Positions 8,169 through 17,286 of a stretch of DNA of 64,000 nucleotides are shown one piece after another. Under the pieces are notes generated by a model that saw only the letters and a program-made list of their open reading frames with translations, was not told where the DNA came from and searched no databases. Made by a program: the position numbers and the translations under genes. The stretch spans positions 62,001 to 126,000 of the forward strand of contig NZ_LIXI01000007.1 in NCBI RefSeq assembly GCF_001905595.1, in the 5' to 3' direction. Position 1 is the first letter of the stretch. Each line of letters begins with the position of its first letter. Source of the DNA: Streptomyces sp. CB00316. Lineage in GTDB: Bacteria; Actinomycetota; Actinomycetes; Streptomycetales; Streptomycetaceae.

Positions 8169-9176
8169 ATGACATCTCACGTACGGCACATCACCGTCGG
8201 CTGCACCGACGCCCACGCGCTCGGCGGCTTCTGGTCCCAGGTGCTCGGCGCCCCGCTCGCCGACGACGACCTCCCCGGCGATCCGGAGGCCCTGCTCGAA
8301 ACCCCCGGAGCGGCGATCCTCTTCGTCCAGGGGCCCGACGCGAAGACCGTCAGGAACCGGGTCCACCTCGACGTCCAGCCGCAGGACCGCACCCGGGACG
8401 AGGAGGTCGAGCGGCTCCTCGCGCTCGGCGCCACCCTGGTGGAGGACCACCGCAGGCCGGACGGGCGGGGGTGGGCGACCCTGGCGGATCCCGAGGGCAA
8501 CGAGTTCTGTGTGGAGTGTTCCGCCGCCGAGCGGGCCGCGCTGGCCGGTACCCGGCTGCCGGTCACCGCCGACGACGTGACCCGTGCCGTCCGGCTCGCG
8601 GCGGACACGCTGGCCGGGGCTCCGGCGGACCGCTGGGACACGCCCGCCGGAACGCTGGAGTGGACCTGCTGGGAGACGGTGGAGCACCTGAGCGACGATC
8701 TCTTCGCGTACGCCGTCCAGTTGGGCCCGCGTACGCCCCCGCTCGACCGTGAGGTGCCCTACCGGTGGGCCGCCGGGCGGCCGGGCGGCCCGGCCAACGC
8801 GGTCTCCGCCGACCGGGCGGCCGGGCCCGCCGGGCTGCTGGCGACCGTGGAGGCGAGCGGGGCGCTGCTGGCCTCGATGGTCAGGACCACCCCGCCCGAG
8901 GTGCGCTCGTACCACGGGTTCGGGGTCTCCGACCCGGAGGGCTTCGCGGCGATGGGCGTGGTGGAGACCCTGGTGCACACCCATGACCTCGCCGCGGGCC
9001 TGGGCCTGGAGTGGGCGCCGCCGGGCACCCTCTGCGACCGGGTGCTGGCCCGGCTCTTCCCCGACGCCCCGGCGGGCGGCGACCGGTGGACCGTCCTGCT
9101 CTGGGCCACCGGTCGCGCCGAACTGCCGGACCACCCGCGCCGCACGTCGTGGCGGTGGAACGGGGAGCCTCGGTAG
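8169..9176 (+). CDS. VOC-domain protein with C-terminal DinB/mycothiol-isomerase-like domain
   Basis: The 335-residue protein has two parts. Residues 1-115 form a glyoxalase/bleomycin-resistance (VOC) domain: RHITVGCTDAHALGGFW at the start and DPEGNEFCVEC at the end. From about residue 130 the sequence resembles DinB/mycothiol-dependent maleylpyruvate isomerases (WDTPAGTLEWTCWETVEHL, and VETLVHTHDLAAGLG with a metal-type HxH). It may therefore be a thiol-dependent detoxification enzyme, but the substrate is unknown. The start is ATG 8169 with GGGGAGGG 8 nt upstream; GTG 8160 is the alternative. It converges with the galactanase gene, leaving 6 bp between stop codons. Confidence 0.75.
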   Translation: MTSHVRHITVGCTDAHALGGFWSQVLGAPLADDDLPGDPEALLETPGAAILFVQGPDAKTVRNRVHLDVQPQDRTRDEEVERLLALGATLVEDHRRPDGRGWATLADPEGNEFCVECSAAERAALAGTRLPVTADDVTRAVRLAADTLAGAPADRWDTPAGTLEWTCWETVEHLSDDLFAYAVQLGPRTPPLDREVPYRWAAGRPGGPANAVSADRAAGPAGLLATVEASGALLASMVRTTPPEVRSYHGFGVSDPEGFAAMGVVETLVHTHDLAAGLGLEWAPPGTLCDRVLARLFPDAPAGGDRWTVLLWATGRAELPDHPRRTSWRWNGEPR

Positions 9177-9182
9177 CCCCCC

Positions 9183-10751
9183 TCAGCGGTGGGAGAACCA
9201 GCGGGCGGCGGGCAGCAGCGTGGTGTCGTAGCCGAACAGGGCCTGGTTCTCCCACGCGTTGCCGGAGGCCGGGTCCTGCGGGTCCCAGCCGCTGCCGCGC
9301 ACGGCGGTCCAGGACGGCTCCCAGTAGACGACACCCAGGCCGCGCCCGTTCGGGACGGCCTCCACCACGTTCATGACGTCGCGGAGATTGGCGGCCTGCC
9401 CGGCGGGGGTGGCGGGGTAGCCGGGGGCGAGCTGGGAGGCGGTGGCGATGTTGTTCTCCAGCCCGTCGCCGTTGGCCAGGGTGTGCGCGTACGCGGTCTC
9501 GGCGACCAGGACCGGCTTGCCGTAGCGGGCGGCGGTGTCGTCCAGATTGGCCTGGAGGGCGGAGAGCGGGCCGTGCCAGTAGCCGTAGTACGAGAGCGCC
9601 ACGACGTCGAACGGGACGCGCTGGGCCACCGCGTTGTCGAACCACCAGCGGGTCCCGGCGTTGTCGCCGCCCTCGGCGAGGTGCAGCGCCACCCGCGTAC
9701 CGGAGGAGACGGCCTTCGCCGCGTTCGCGCCCGCGGTGAGCAGACCGGCCAGCTGCGGCCAGTTGGCGGTGGAGCCCTCGGGCCAGAGCATCCCCGCGTT
9801 GGTCTCGTTGCCGATCTGGACCATGTCGGCGGTGGTGCCCTGCGCCTTGAGGGCGTTCAGCACGTCGTACGTGTGGTCGTGGACGTTCCGCTTCAGCTGC
9901 TCGTAGCCGTGGCCCGCCCAGGCGGCGGGCTTGGTCTGGTGCCCCGGGTCGGCCCAGCGGTCGGAGTAGTGGAAGTCGACCAGGGTCTTCATCCCGAGGG
10001 CCTTGGCGCGCTTGGCCATGGCGAGGACATGCGCCTTGTCGTTGTAGCCGTCGGCCGGGTCCACCCACACCTTGAGGCGGACGTAGTTCATCCCGGAGGT
10101 GCCCAGAATGCTCATCGCGTCGCCGGTCGCGCCGCTCGCGCTGCGGTAACGGGCGCCGTACGCCTCGTTCTTCGGGAGCGTGGAGAGGTCGCCGCCCTTC
10201 ACGGCCAGGCCGGTGGCGCCCGGGGTGAAGGTGATGTCGTCGAAGTTGGCCCACTGGCCCGCGCCCGCGTCGGAGTTGAGGCTGATGGTGCAGCCGCCGC
10301 CGGTGACCCGTACCGAGGTGACGATGCGGATCCAGGCGCCGTTCGCGGTGGCGGGCAGGTCGGTGCGCTGCTCGGCCGTACCGCAGTTGCGCAGGGCGAT
10401 GTACGCGGCGTTCTGCCCGCCGCTGGAGCGGACCCGGGCGCTCAGGGTGTACGTGCCGTCGGTGAGGCCGGTGAGGTACTGGTAGGTCTCCACGCGGTAG
10501 GCCGAGTTCGACCAGTGGCTGAGCCGGGTGGCGCCGGTGTGGCCGCCCGCCTCGGTGAAGGAGGCGGCGGTCCGGCCGGTGGGTGAGTAGGTGGACCAGC
10601 CCGTGGTGCCGGACTCGAAGCCGGGGTTGACGGGGGTGGTGGCGGCATGGGCGCTGGGCGCGGGGAGTGCGGCCAGGAGCAGGGCGGCGAGGAGTGTCGC
10701 GGCGGCGGCTCTGCCGCGGCGGGGGTGACGGGGACGCGCAGTTCCGTACAT
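9183..10751 (-). CDS. Secreted arabinogalactan endo-beta-1,4-galactanase (GH53)
   Basis: This 522-residue exported enzyme cuts beta-1,4-galactan side chains of pectin outside the cell. The order is an Arg-rich signal peptide (residues 1-37, cleavage after PSAHA), a carbohydrate-binding beta-sandwich (about 40-178, FESGTTGWSTY to NFDDITFTPG), then a GH53 TIM barrel (about 182-522). The acid/base is E316 in QIGNETN and the nucleophile E418 in LVAETAY. Start is ATG 10751, with AGGGA upstream. It lies 40 bp behind the beta-galactosidase gene on the same strand, so enzyme secretion and intracellular galactoside cleavage are probably co-transcribed. Confidence 0.93.
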   Translation of the reverse strand: MYGTARPRHPRRGRAAAATLLAALLLAALPAPSAHAATTPVNPGFESGTTGWSTYSPTGRTAASFTEAGGHTGATRLSHWSNSAYRVETYQYLTGLTDGTYTLSARVRSSGGQNAAYIALRNCGTAEQRTDLPATANGAWIRIVTSVRVTGGGCTISLNSDAGAGQWANFDDITFTPGATGLAVKGGDLSTLPKNEAYGARYRSASGATGDAMSILGTSGMNYVRLKVWVDPADGYNDKAHVLAMAKRAKALGMKTLVDFHYSDRWADPGHQTKPAAWAGHGYEQLKRNVHDHTYDVLNALKAQGTTADMVQIGNETNAGMLWPEGSTANWPQLAGLLTAGANAAKAVSSGTRVALHLAEGGDNAGTRWWFDNAVAQRVPFDVVALSYYGYWHGPLSALQANLDDTAARYGKPVLVAETAYAHTLANGDGLENNIATASQLAPGYPATPAGQAANLRDVMNVVEAVPNGRGLGVVYWEPSWTAVRGSGWDPQDPASGNAWENQALFGYDTTLLPAARWFSHR

Positions 10752-10791
10752 GGTCGATATCCCTTCGACTGTGCGGGGGGGGTTTCCGAGG

Positions 10792-12834
10792 TCAGCTGTC
10801 CAGCCGTACGACGCGGACCGCGCCCGCCGGTACGGCGAGGTGGCCCGTGGCGGGTTCGGCGGTGAGGAGTTCGGTGCCGGGGGTGTCCAGCGGCACCTTG
10901 GCGTCGGTCTCGGTGTGGTTGACGGCGAAGAGGTACGTGCCGGTGGAGCCGGTGCGGCGGACCACCTCCACGTCGTGCGGCAGCCCGGTGCGGGGTGCGA
11001 TGCGGGCGTCCGCGCAGGCCCGCTCCAGGACCGCGTCCAGGTCCAGGCCGCCGAGCCGGGTGGAGACGTACCAGGCGCTGCCCTCCCCCAGCCGGTGCCG
11101 GGTGACGGCGGGGCGGCCGGCCGGGATGCCGTCCGCGTACGACCAGATGGTCTCGGCCCCGCGCGGGATCACCACGTCCGACCAGAGGTCGCCGGTGAGG
11201 TCCGGTCCGCCGGGGGTGGTCAGGCGGACCGTGCCGCCCTCGGGAAGCGGGGCGAACTCCTCGACGGTCAGGCCGAGTACGTCGCGCAGGACACCCGGGT
11301 ACGGGCCGGGGTGGACGGCGTCGTCGGCGTCGACGATCCCGGAGAAGTACGAGACGACGAGGGTGCCGCCGCCCTCCACGTACCGGCGCAGGTTCTGCCC
11401 GGAGGCCTCGGAGGCGAGGTAGAGCGCCGGGACGACCACCAGCGGGTAGGCGGAGAGGTCGGCCTCGGGGTGGGCGAAGTCGACGGTGAGGTGTCGGTCG
11501 TAGAGCGCGGCGTAGAAGGTGTCGGCGCGCTCCCGGGCGTCGTGTTCCTGACTGGGGCGCCACTCCAGGGACTGCGCCCACCAGGACTGCCAGTCCCAGA
11601 CCATGGCGGCGTCCGCGACGGTCCGGGTCCCCCGGATCCCGTCCAGGAGGCCGAGGTCGGCCCCGAGGCGGGTGACCTCGCGCCAGATCCGGGAGTCCGT
11701 CCCGGCGTGCGGCACCATCGCCGAGTGGAACTTCTCGGCGCCGCGCCGGGACTGCCGCCACTGGAAGAACATCGCACCGTCCGATCCCCTGGCCACATGG
11801 GCGAGGCTGTTGCGGGCCATTTCGCCGGGGCGCTTGGCGGGGTTGCGGGGCTGCCAGTTGACGCCGCCGGTGGAGTGCTCCAGGAGCAGCCAGGGGGCGC
11901 CGCCCGCGACCGAGCGGGTGAGGTCGGCGGCCATGGCGAGGTTGACGTGGGTGCGGCGGCCGTCGGTGATCAGGTAATGGTCGTTGCTGACCAGGTCGAC
12001 CTCGCGGCCCCAGGCCCAGTAGTCCACGGACTCGCACTGGCTGAGCGCGGTCATGAAGTTGGTGGTGACGGGGATGCCCGGGGCGAGCCGGTGCAGGATG
12101 TCCCGCTCGGCGCGGAAGTTCTCCCGCATGGTGGCGTCGGCGAAGCGGGCGTAGTCCAGCTGCTGGGCGGGGTTGCCGACGGTCGGGGTGGTGCGGGGCG
12201 GGTCGATCTCGTCGAGGCTGCCGTAGCGCTGGCCCCAGAACGCCGTGCCCCAGGCCTCGTTGACCGCGTCGACCGTGCCGTGGCGGGCGGTGAGCCAGCG
12301 CCGGAAATGGGCGGCGCAGCTGTCGCAGTAGCAGGCGCTGACGGGGACGCCGTACTCGTTGTGGACGTGCCAGAGCGCGAGGGCCGGGTGGCTGCCGTAG
12401 CGCCGGGCGAGCTGTTCGGTGATGGCGGCGGCGGCCTCCCGGTAGGCGGCCGAGCTGTGGCAGATCGCCCCGCGCGAACCGAAGGCGTACCGGACACCGT
12501 CCCGGCCGACCGGGAGCGCCTCGGGGTGGGCCCGGTAGAACCAGGCGGGCGGGGCGACGGTGGGGGTGCCGAGGTCGGCGCGGATGCCGTGCTCGTGGAG
12601 AAGGTCCAGAAGCCGGTCCAGCCAGCCGAAGTCGTAGGCGCCGGGGGCGGGTTCGAGCAGGGCCCAGGAGAAGATCCCGACGCTCACCATGGACACCCCC
12701 GCCTCACCCATCAGGGCCATGTCCTCGTGCCAGACCTCCTCGGGCCACTGCTCGGGGTTGTAGTCACCGCCGAAAGCGAGGCGGCGCAGCCCCCGCGGGG
12801 TGGTGGGAGGCAGGGCGGGAGCGGGGTGGGACAT
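10792..12834 (-). CDS. Beta-galactosidase (GH42)
   Basis: This 680-residue family 42 glycoside hydrolase releases galactose from galacto-oligosaccharides. No signal peptide is present, so it acts in the cytoplasm on imported fragments. The catalytic acid is E160 in WHVHNEYG and the nucleophile E319 in LLLEHSTGG. A Cys-rich CYCDSCAAHF near residue 168 matches the GH42 zinc site. The start is ATG 12834 with AGGAG upstream; the ATG further upstream at 12924 lies in the divergent promoter region. First gene of a two-gene unit with the GH53 galactanase, divergent from the ABC transporter genes. Confidence 0.94.
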   Translation of the reverse strand: MSHPAPALPPTTPRGLRRLAFGGDYNPEQWPEEVWHEDMALMGEAGVSMVSVGIFSWALLEPAPGAYDFGWLDRLLDLLHEHGIRADLGTPTVAPPAWFYRAHPEALPVGRDGVRYAFGSRGAICHSSAAYREAAAAITEQLARRYGSHPALALWHVHNEYGVPVSACYCDSCAAHFRRWLTARHGTVDAVNEAWGTAFWGQRYGSLDEIDPPRTTPTVGNPAQQLDYARFADATMRENFRAERDILHRLAPGIPVTTNFMTALSQCESVDYWAWGREVDLVSNDHYLITDGRRTHVNLAMAADLTRSVAGGAPWLLLEHSTGGVNWQPRNPAKRPGEMARNSLAHVARGSDGAMFFQWRQSRRGAEKFHSAMVPHAGTDSRIWREVTRLGADLGLLDGIRGTRTVADAAMVWDWQSWWAQSLEWRPSQEHDARERADTFYAALYDRHLTVDFAHPEADLSAYPLVVVPALYLASEASGQNLRRYVEGGGTLVVSYFSGIVDADDAVHPGPYPGVLRDVLGLTVEEFAPLPEGGTVRLTTPGGPDLTGDLWSDVVIPRGAETIWSYADGIPAGRPAVTRHRLGEGSAWYVSTRLGGLDLDAVLERACADARIAPRTGLPHDVEVVRRTGSTGTYLFAVNHTETDAKVPLDTPGTELLTAEPATGHLAVPAGAVRVVRLDS

Positions 12835-13026
12835 GGGGGCTCCTGGACGGTTCCTGGGACGCTTTCTGGGAACGTGCACACCCCCTTTCGGTGGCGCTGA
12901 CCCAACATAACCGCACAGCAACAACCATTGACAAGTGTCGGTTCAGTTTCTCTACTGTGAACGATCACAGCGCATTTCGGCGCTGCACCCCGCGCCTCAC
13001 CCGCGCCTCTCGTCAGGGGAGAACCC
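12835..13026. promoter_or_regulatory. Divergent promoter region with LacI-type operator
   Basis: This 192-bp region drives the beta-galactosidase genes leftward and the transporter genes rightward. On the plus strand a -35 box TTGACA (12928-12933), a 17-nt spacer and TCTACT (12951-12956) form a good promoter. The palindrome CTGTGAACGATCACAG (12955-12970) overlaps the -10 box. It is centred on CG, as LacI/GalR-family operators are. The LacI regulator encoded at 16217 is the obvious candidate to bind it, turning the locus off without galactosides. Confidence 0.75.
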
Positions 13027-14346
13027 ATGAAGTACCGCATCGTCGCGGCGTCCACGGCAGCCGTGCTCACCGCCACCGCCCTGCTCTCCGGCTGCGGTTC
13101 GCCGGACGGTGACGGCTCGGAGGGCCCGTCGGCCGAGAACCCGGTGTCGCTCACCTACTGGGCCTGGGCGCCCGGCCTGGACAAGGTCGCGGACCTCTGG
13201 AACAAGGGCGAGGGCAAGAAGGCCGGGATCAAGGTCACGGTGAAGAAGCAGGCGTCCGGCGACGACCTGGTCACCAAGATCATCACGGCGGCCAAGGCGC
13301 ACAAGGCCCCCGACCTGGTGCAGGCGGAGTACCAGGCGCTGCCGACCCTGGTCTCCAACGACGTGCTGGCCGACATCTCGAAGGAGGCGGGAGACGCGAA
13401 GGGGCAGTTCGCCAAGGGGATCTGGCAGCAGGCGACGCTCGGTTCGGACGCCCTGTACGCGCTGCCGCAGGACTCAGGCCCGCTGATGTTCTACTACCGC
13501 AAGGACCTCTTCGAGGAGTACGGCCTGACCGTGCCGGACACCTGGGACGCCTTCGCCGAGACCGCCCGCGCGCTGAAGAAGAAGGCCCCCGACAAGGCGC
13601 TGACCACCTTCTCCTCCAATGACGCCGGCCTCTTCGCGGGCCTCGCCCAGCAGGCCGGGGCCCAGTGGTGGACCACCGGCGGCGAGAAGTGGAAGGTCGC
13701 CATCGACGACCCGGCCACCCGCAAGGTCGCCGACTTCTGGGGCGGACTGGTGAAGGAGGGCGCGATCGACAACCAGCCCATGTATACCCCGGCCTGGAAC
13801 AAGGCGCTCAACACCGGTACGCAGATCGCCTGGGTCAGCGCGGTCTGGGCGCCCGGCACGCTCACCACGGCCGCCCCCGACACCAAGGGCAAGTGGGCCA
13901 TGGCGCCCCTCCCCCAGTGGGCGGCCGGGCAGAACGTCACCGGCAGCTGGGGCGGCTCCTCCACCGCCGTCACCAACGACTCGCAGCACAAGAAGGCCGC
14001 CGCCACCTTCGCCACCTGGCTGAACACCGACCCGGAGGCGGTCGCCGCCCTGGTCGAGGAGAGCGGCATATACCCGGCCGCGACCGCCGCCCAGACCGGC
14101 GGCGCCCTGGCGCAGGCCCCCGGCTACTTTGCCGGCCAGCCCGGCTTCTACACCGAGGCCGCGAAGATCGCCGAAGGCACCGCCCCGGCCGCCTGGGGCC
14201 CGAACGTCAACGTCGCATACACCGCCTTCAAGGACCACTTCGCCTCGGCCGCCAAGCGGAAGGGCGACTTCGGTACGGCCCTGACCGCGATGCAGGACGC
14301 CACGGTCACCGACCTGAAGAAGCAGGGCTTCGGAGTCTCCGAGTGA
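13027..14346 (+). CDS. Sugar ABC transporter substrate-binding lipoprotein
   Basis: This 439-residue extracellular solute-binding protein (family 1) has a lipoprotein signal peptide with lipobox LLSGC and lipidated Cys23. The mature part opens with SLTYWAWAPGLDKVADLW, typical of oligosaccharide-binding proteins. In this locus the ligand is probably galacto-oligosaccharides released by the GH53 enzyme. That is inferred from neighbours, not from binding residues. First gene of a three-gene transport operon directly downstream of the operator-controlled promoter. Confidence 0.92.
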   Translation: MKYRIVAASTAAVLTATALLSGCGSPDGDGSEGPSAENPVSLTYWAWAPGLDKVADLWNKGEGKKAGIKVTVKKQASGDDLVTKIITAAKAHKAPDLVQAEYQALPTLVSNDVLADISKEAGDAKGQFAKGIWQQATLGSDALYALPQDSGPLMFYYRKDLFEEYGLTVPDTWDAFAETARALKKKAPDKALTTFSSNDAGLFAGLAQQAGAQWWTTGGEKWKVAIDDPATRKVADFWGGLVKEGAIDNQPMYTPAWNKALNTGTQIAWVSAVWAPGTLTTAAPDTKGKWAMAPLPQWAAGQNVTGSWGGSSTAVTNDSQHKKAAATFATWLNTDPEAVAALVEESGIYPAATAAQTGGALAQAPGYFAGQPGFYTEAAKIAEGTAPAAWGPNVNVAYTAFKDHFASAAKRKGDFGTALTAMQDATVTDLKKQGFGVSE

Positions 14347-15263
14347 CCCGCCCGCGCCGCGCGAAGGCGTACCAGGTCAGGAGCGCCCCGTACGTCTTCC
14401 TGGTCCCCGCCGCCCTGCTCTTCCTGCTCTTCTTCGCCCTTCCCATCGGCTACGCCCTGCTGCTGAGCCTGCGCCGCACCGAGGTCAAGGGGCTGGGGCT
14501 CGGCCGGGGCGCGCGGGAGGAGGTGTGGGCAGGGCTCGCCAACTACACCGACGCCCTCACCGACTCCGAGCTGCTCCACGGGGCGCTGCGCATCCTCGGG
14601 TACGGGGCGATCGTCGTCCCCGTGATGCTCGGGCTCGCCCTCCTCTTCGCGCTGCTGCTGGACAGCGACCGGGTCCGGCTGCGCGGCTTCACCCGGCTGG
14701 CGATCTTCCTGCCGTACGCCGTTCCGGGTGTGGTCGCCGCCCTGATGTGGGGCTTCCTCTACCTGCCGACGGTCAGCCCCTTCCACTACCTGCTGGACCT
14801 GGCGGGGCTGCCGCAGCCGGACCTCCTGGACGGCGGCCCGCTCTACCTCGCCCTGGCCAACATCGCCGTCTGGGGCGGCACCGGCTTCAACATGATCGTG
14901 ATCTACACCGCGCTGCGGGCGATCCCGGCCGAGGTCTTCGAGGCGGCCCGGCTGGACGGCTGCTCGCCCTGGCAGATCGCGGTCCGGATCAAGATCCCGA
15001 TGGTGGCGCCGTCGCTGGTGCTGACCTTCTTCTTCTCGATCATCGCCACGCTCCAGGTGTTCAGCGAGCCGACCACCCTGAAGCCGCTGACCAACTCCCT
15101 CTCCACCACGTGGAGTCCGCTGATGAAGGTCTACCAGGACGCGTTCGTCAACAACGACATCCACGCGGCCGCCGCCCAGGCGGTCATCATCGCCGCCGCC
15201 ACGCTGGCCCTGTCCTTCGGCTTCCTCCGGGTGGCCAACTCCCGTACGAAGCAGGGAGCATGA
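14343..15263 (+). CDS. Sugar ABC transporter permease 1
   Basis: A membrane permease of 306 residues with six predicted helices, the first at SAPYVFLVPAALLFLLFF. The cytoplasmic coupling loop EAARLDGCSPWQIAVRIKIP is the EAA motif that docks the ATPase. GTG 14343 overlaps the stop of the binding-protein gene by 4 nt, indicating translational coupling. It pairs with the permease at 15260 to form the channel. Confidence 0.92.
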   Translation: MTRPRRAKAYQVRSAPYVFLVPAALLFLLFFALPIGYALLLSLRRTEVKGLGLGRGAREEVWAGLANYTDALTDSELLHGALRILGYGAIVVPVMLGLALLFALLLDSDRVRLRGFTRLAIFLPYAVPGVVAALMWGFLYLPTVSPFHYLLDLAGLPQPDLLDGGPLYLALANIAVWGGTGFNMIVIYTALRAIPAEVFEAARLDGCSPWQIAVRIKIPMVAPSLVLTFFFSIIATLQVFSEPTTLKPLTNSLSTTWSPLMKVYQDAFVNNDIHAAAAQAVIIAAATLALSFGFLRVANSRTKQGA

Positions 15264-16171
15264 CCATGAGCGCCCCCGTCCTGCCGACGGCTCCATCCCC
15301 GGTCCGCGGGCCCGCGCGTCCGGCCCCCTCCCCCGCCGGCCCCCGCCGCTTCCCGCTGCTGCCGACCGCCGCGCTGCTCCTCGGCGCGCTCTACTGCCTG
15401 CTGCCCGTGGCCTGGGTGCTGGTCGCCTCCACCAAGTCGGGCAGCGAGCTGTTCGCCACCTTCACCTTCCTCCCCGGCACCGGCTTCGCCGACAACGTGG
15501 GCGATCTGACCGCGTACCGGGAGGGCGTCTACTGGCGGTGGATGGCCAACTCGGCGTTCTACGCGGGCGTCGGGGCGCTGCTCTCGACGGCCGTCTCCGC
15601 CGTCTCCGGGTATGCGCTGGCGATGTACCGCTTCCGGGGCCGCGAGTCCGTCTTCAACATCCTGCTGGCCGGGGTCCTGATGCCGCCGGTGATCCTCGCG
15701 GTGCCGCAGTACCTGCTGCTGGCCAAGGCGGACCTCACGGACTCGTACCTCTCGGTCCTCCTCCCGGTGATCCTCTCCCCGTACGGGGTCTACCTCGCCC
15801 GGATCTACGCGGCGGCCGCCGTGCCCGGCGATGTCGTCGAGGCGGGGCGGATGGACGGCGGCGGGGAGTGGCGGATCTTCCGGACGATCGCGCTGCCGAT
15901 GATGCTGCCCGGGCTGGTGACGGTCTTCCTGTTCCAGTTCGTGGCGATCTGGAACAACTTCCTGCTGCCGTACATCATGCTCGGCGACGACGAGAAGTTC
16001 CCCGTCACGCTCGGCCTCTACACGCTGCTCCAGCAGGGCGCGAGCACGCCGGCCCTCTACACCCTGGTGATCACGGGCGCCCTGCTCGCCATCGTCCCGC
16101 TGATCGCCCTGTTCCTGGTCATCCAGCGCTTCTGGAGCCTCGATCTGCTCTCCGGAGCCGTGAAGTCCTGA
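15260..16171 (+). CDS. Sugar ABC transporter permease 2
   Basis: The 303-residue partner permease has a Pro-rich cytoplasmic N-terminus, six hydrophobic segments and the EAA loop EAGRMDGGGEWRIFRTIALP. ATG 15260 overlaps the previous stop by 4 nt; ATG 15266 is an alternative. No ATPase gene is present in the operon. Streptomyces carbohydrate importers commonly share the single ATPase MsiK, and this system probably does the same. Confidence 0.92.
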   Translation: MTMSAPVLPTAPSPVRGPARPAPSPAGPRRFPLLPTAALLLGALYCLLPVAWVLVASTKSGSELFATFTFLPGTGFADNVGDLTAYREGVYWRWMANSAFYAGVGALLSTAVSAVSGYALAMYRFRGRESVFNILLAGVLMPPVILAVPQYLLLAKADLTDSYLSVLLPVILSPYGVYLARIYAAAAVPGDVVEAGRMDGGGEWRIFRTIALPMMLPGLVTVFLFQFVAIWNNFLLPYIMLGDDEKFPVTLGLYTLLQQGASTPALYTLVITGALLAIVPLIALFLVIQRFWSLDLLSGAVKS

Positions 16172-16216
16172 CCGCTCCTCAACATCAGGGCCCCGAATGA
16201 TGAAAGATCATGCACC

Positions 16217-17251
16217 ATGAGCCGCACCGAACAGACCGGCGTGGGCCGCCGCCGGCCGCCGACCATCCATGACGTGGCACGGGAGGCGGGGGTCTCCCGG
16301 GGCACGGTCTCCCGGGTCCTCAACGGCGGCCACAACGTCAGCCCCGCCGCGCTCGAAGCGGTCAACTCCGCGATCCGCAGGACTGGTTACACGGTGAACC
16401 GGCACGCCCGGTCCCTGATCACCGGCCGCTCCGACTCGGTGGCGTTCCTGCTGACCGAGCCGCAGGAGCGGTTCTTCGAGGACCCGAACTTCAACGTTCT
16501 GCTGCGGGGCTGCACATCGGCCCTGGCCGCGCACGACATCCCGTTGCTGCTGATGATCGCGGGCACGGAGGCCGAGCGCCGCCGCAACATGCGCTACATC
16601 GCCGGTCATGTGGACGGGGTGCTGCTGGTCTCCAGCCACTCCGGCGACCCGGTCGCCGCCCAGCTGCACGAGGCCGGGATCCCGCTGGTGGCCTGCGGCA
16701 AGCCGATCGGGCAGGGCTCGAAGGTGAGTTACGTGGCGGCGGACGACCGGGACGGCGCGCGGGACATGGTGCGCTTCCTGTACGGGTCGGGGCGCCGCCG
16801 GATCGCCACGGTCAGCGGCCCGCTGGACACCCCGGGCGGGGTGGAGCGCCTGGCCGGGTACCGGGAGACGCTGGCGGAGTGCGGGCTGCCCGCCGACGAG
16901 GCTCTGATCGCCCCGGGCGACTACAGCCGGGCGGGCGGTGAGGCGGCCGCCGCCGCGCTGCTGGAGCGGGACCCCGACCTGGACGCGGTGTTCGTCGCGT
17001 CGGACCTGATGGCGCAGGGGGTCCTGGCGGCGCTGGAGCGGGCGGGGCGGCGGGTGCCCGAGGATGTCGCGGTGGGCGGGTTCGACGACTCCCCCGCAGC
17101 CGTCGCCTCCCGCCCGGCCCTCACGACGATCCGGCAGCCGTGGGACCGGATCAGCGCCGAGATGGTACGGGTGCTCCTGGCGCAGATCGGCGGGGAGGAC
17201 CCGGCCGCCGTGATCCTCCCCACCGAGCTGGTCCGCCGGGACTCGGCGTGA
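16217..17251 (+). CDS. LacI-family transcriptional regulator of the galactan locus
   Basis: This 344-residue regulator has an N-terminal LacI helix-turn-helix and hinge (residues 15-70; TIHDVAREAGVSRGTVSRVL, then the hinge toward NRHARSL). A periplasmic-binding-protein-like sensor follows (GHVDGVLLVSS, FVASDLMAQG, VGGFDDSP). It lies 45 bp after the second permease gene on the same strand and may be co-transcribed. It is expected to bind the palindrome at 12955-12970; the inducer is probably galactose or a galactoside. Confidence 0.93.
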   Translation: MSRTEQTGVGRRRPPTIHDVAREAGVSRGTVSRVLNGGHNVSPAALEAVNSAIRRTGYTVNRHARSLITGRSDSVAFLLTEPQERFFEDPNFNVLLRGCTSALAAHDIPLLLMIAGTEAERRRNMRYIAGHVDGVLLVSSHSGDPVAAQLHEAGIPLVACGKPIGQGSKVSYVAADDRDGARDMVRFLYGSGRRRIATVSGPLDTPGGVERLAGYRETLAECGLPADEALIAPGDYSRAGGEAAAAALLERDPDLDAVFVASDLMAQGVLAALERAGRRVPEDVAVGGFDDSPAAVASRPALTTIRQPWDRISAEMVRVLLAQIGGEDPAAVILPTELVRRDSA

Positions 17252-17286
17252 ACCGGCCCGCCGGAACGGCTGGTTGACGCGGCGCG
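17252..17286. terminator. Weak inverted repeat between convergent genes
   Basis: AACCGGCC and GGCTGGTT form an imperfect stem across the short gap between the LacI gene and the ene-reductase gene. It may act as a shared terminator. Confidence 0.35.
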
